A stretch of DNA of 64,000 nucleotides from Penelope pileata (taxonomy: Eukaryota; Chordata; Aves; Galliformes; Cracidae), in NCBI GenBank assembly GCA_013396635.1, contig WBMW01002272.1:96892-160891 (forward strand), read 5' to 3'. The notes beneath the pieces are model-generated. The model ran no database searches. It was given only the letters and a program-made list of their open reading frames with translations, and was not told the origin of the DNA. Positions 62,801 through 64,000 of this stretch are shown here, in pieces (positions within the stretch are counted from its first letter, which is position 1; every line of letters begins with the position of its first letter). The position numbers were made by a program, and so were the translations under genes.

Positions 62801-64000
62801 GACTTTGGGCACTTTGTTACCTGTGAGGCATCATATCCCCATGCTGCAGCTGTGCTAATGCCATCTGTGGGACATCTAGGTGTCTCAGGACTTAGGTGCT
62901 TGTTTCCATAATCGCTTAATGGCTCCCGTGGCTCCTAGGAAGGAGCAGAGCAGCATGTGGTCAGTTTTCCTGGAGGCTGAACAACAGATCTAAGCTCTTG
63001 CTCCATGGCAGGCTGAGAACCTCTGGGACTCTGGTAACCAGTGACCAGAAGGAGCCACTTACAAACACCATTTCTGAGAGTGAAGGTATATTCTCTTCGT
63101 GCTCTGTTTTAAACCTGTAATTCAATGTAGCAATTAATTATTTCTTTTAGTAATTAGTTACTAACAGCTAAGGAATTATTGTAATACTGCACGTAGAAGT
63201 AATAAAACTACTTAAGGGTTTCAGAAAATTCTTTGAGAAAGCAATTATTATTAGTTGTAGTCAAAATTATTTGTTATATTAATTACCAGTAATCTCTGCC
63301 TAGACATAATTAGACCGAAAGTAATCTTATAGTAGTGCAATATAATTATGTCATTAATGAGAAAAATAACAGATTATTTTACATTAATTTGTCATATTAT
63401 ATGTTTAAGAGCTTGCTAATTGAAGAACAAAGCACAGAACTAGGGAAGCAGCGTGCACAAAGTTTTGGGATAAGTTTACACCAGTAGCCTGTTAAGGCAG
63501 ATCTTAAAATCTATTGCTCCTTATTAACTACTTACAAATACGAACTGAACTTTTGCTTTCAGTAAAATTCAGTTTCAGAGCTCAGTTCATAGCTCTTCAG
63601 TAGTTCTAAACTCTTGTGCAAATTTTTCTCAAATTCTTTCATAGATACCCACACAAATCTAATTAGAATGATCCAATAAAAAAATCACTATTTCATATTT
63701 GTAATTGATAATTTGTTAGTTTTTCTACTAGCATTAATGTCAGTCAGACCCATTTGAGCATAACTTAAGCACAGGTTTGGCAATAAACAAACATTTGAGA
63801 TATCCCACTGAAGCCTATTTGTTCAGTCCTTCTTACCTGTGCTTTTTAATTAGGGCTAACACATGCTTGACAATAAATTTGTGCCCAAGGGGCTTTCTGA
63901 GTTTGAGCACAAATTAGCAAAAAGGTAATTTCAGAGCATAATCATAAAATATTAACTAGTTATACAGAGTGTTTCTCTTTGAAACTACCAGAGTTAACTT
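56821..64000. other. Unique AT-rich sequence without a recognisable gene
   Basis: No exon, RNA gene or recent transposon recognised in 7.2 kb. The longest ATG-started open frame of the window (136 codons, minus strand, 58424-58834) lies here but shows no domain, no supporting splice context and no family resemblance. A perfect 9-base inverted repeat lies at 60050-60070. The end of the window (63110-63560) is unusually rich in TAATTA-type motifs and could be conserved noncoding DNA. Confidence 0.45.

Overview
This window reads as vertebrate nuclear DNA, almost certainly from a galliform bird such as chicken or a close relative. Two kinds of interspersed repeat show this. Five chunks carry the 3' end of the CR1 LINE, with its tail of repeated ATTCTRTG octamers and the adjoining TTCCAAC block. 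Three chunks match Galluhop, a mariner-like element known from chicken, with TIRs reading CTCTGAAAGTAATGCCTCCT. The DNA is AT-rich and has none of the gene packing of a prokaryote or virus.

I recognise no complete protein-coding gene. The longest ATG-started open frame has 136 codons, and nearly all open frames look like chance. The exceptions lie in transposons: a decayed Galluhop transposase remnant near 54.7 kb and C-terminal CR1 ORF2 fragments near 17.8 and 56.6 kb. One stretch (46345-46519) has exon-like splice borders and an open frame and is listed as a weak candidate. The window is best described as gene desert or the inside of a very large intron.

Layout: 1-1071 is strongly T-rich and abuts an LTR-like repeat (1072-1382, minus strand). 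From 1383 to 17.3 kb there is unique sequence with short low-complexity runs, plus two places (8904-9314 and 16780-16870) where a lone N sits beside a near-duplicate of its own flank. From 17.3 to 22.5 kb come three CR1 fragments and an imperfect hairpin (22406-22480). A Galluhop fragment (31507-31706) and a second copy of the LTR-like repeat (32356-32687) lie close together near 32 kb. A CR1 tail is at 37.93 kb, Galluhop copies are at 43.77 and 54.59 kb, and a CR1 3' end is at 56.57 kb. The rest is unique, AT-rich sequence with possible ancient-repeat relics and possible conserved noncoding elements that cannot be verified without alignments.

I saw no rRNA, tRNA, CRISPR array, CpG-island promoter or previously undescribed multi-gene system. 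The most useful observations are the two N-linked duplications (possible assembly seams), the paired unnamed LTR-like repeat, the internal deletion shared by two Galluhop copies, the hairpin, and the candidate exon.
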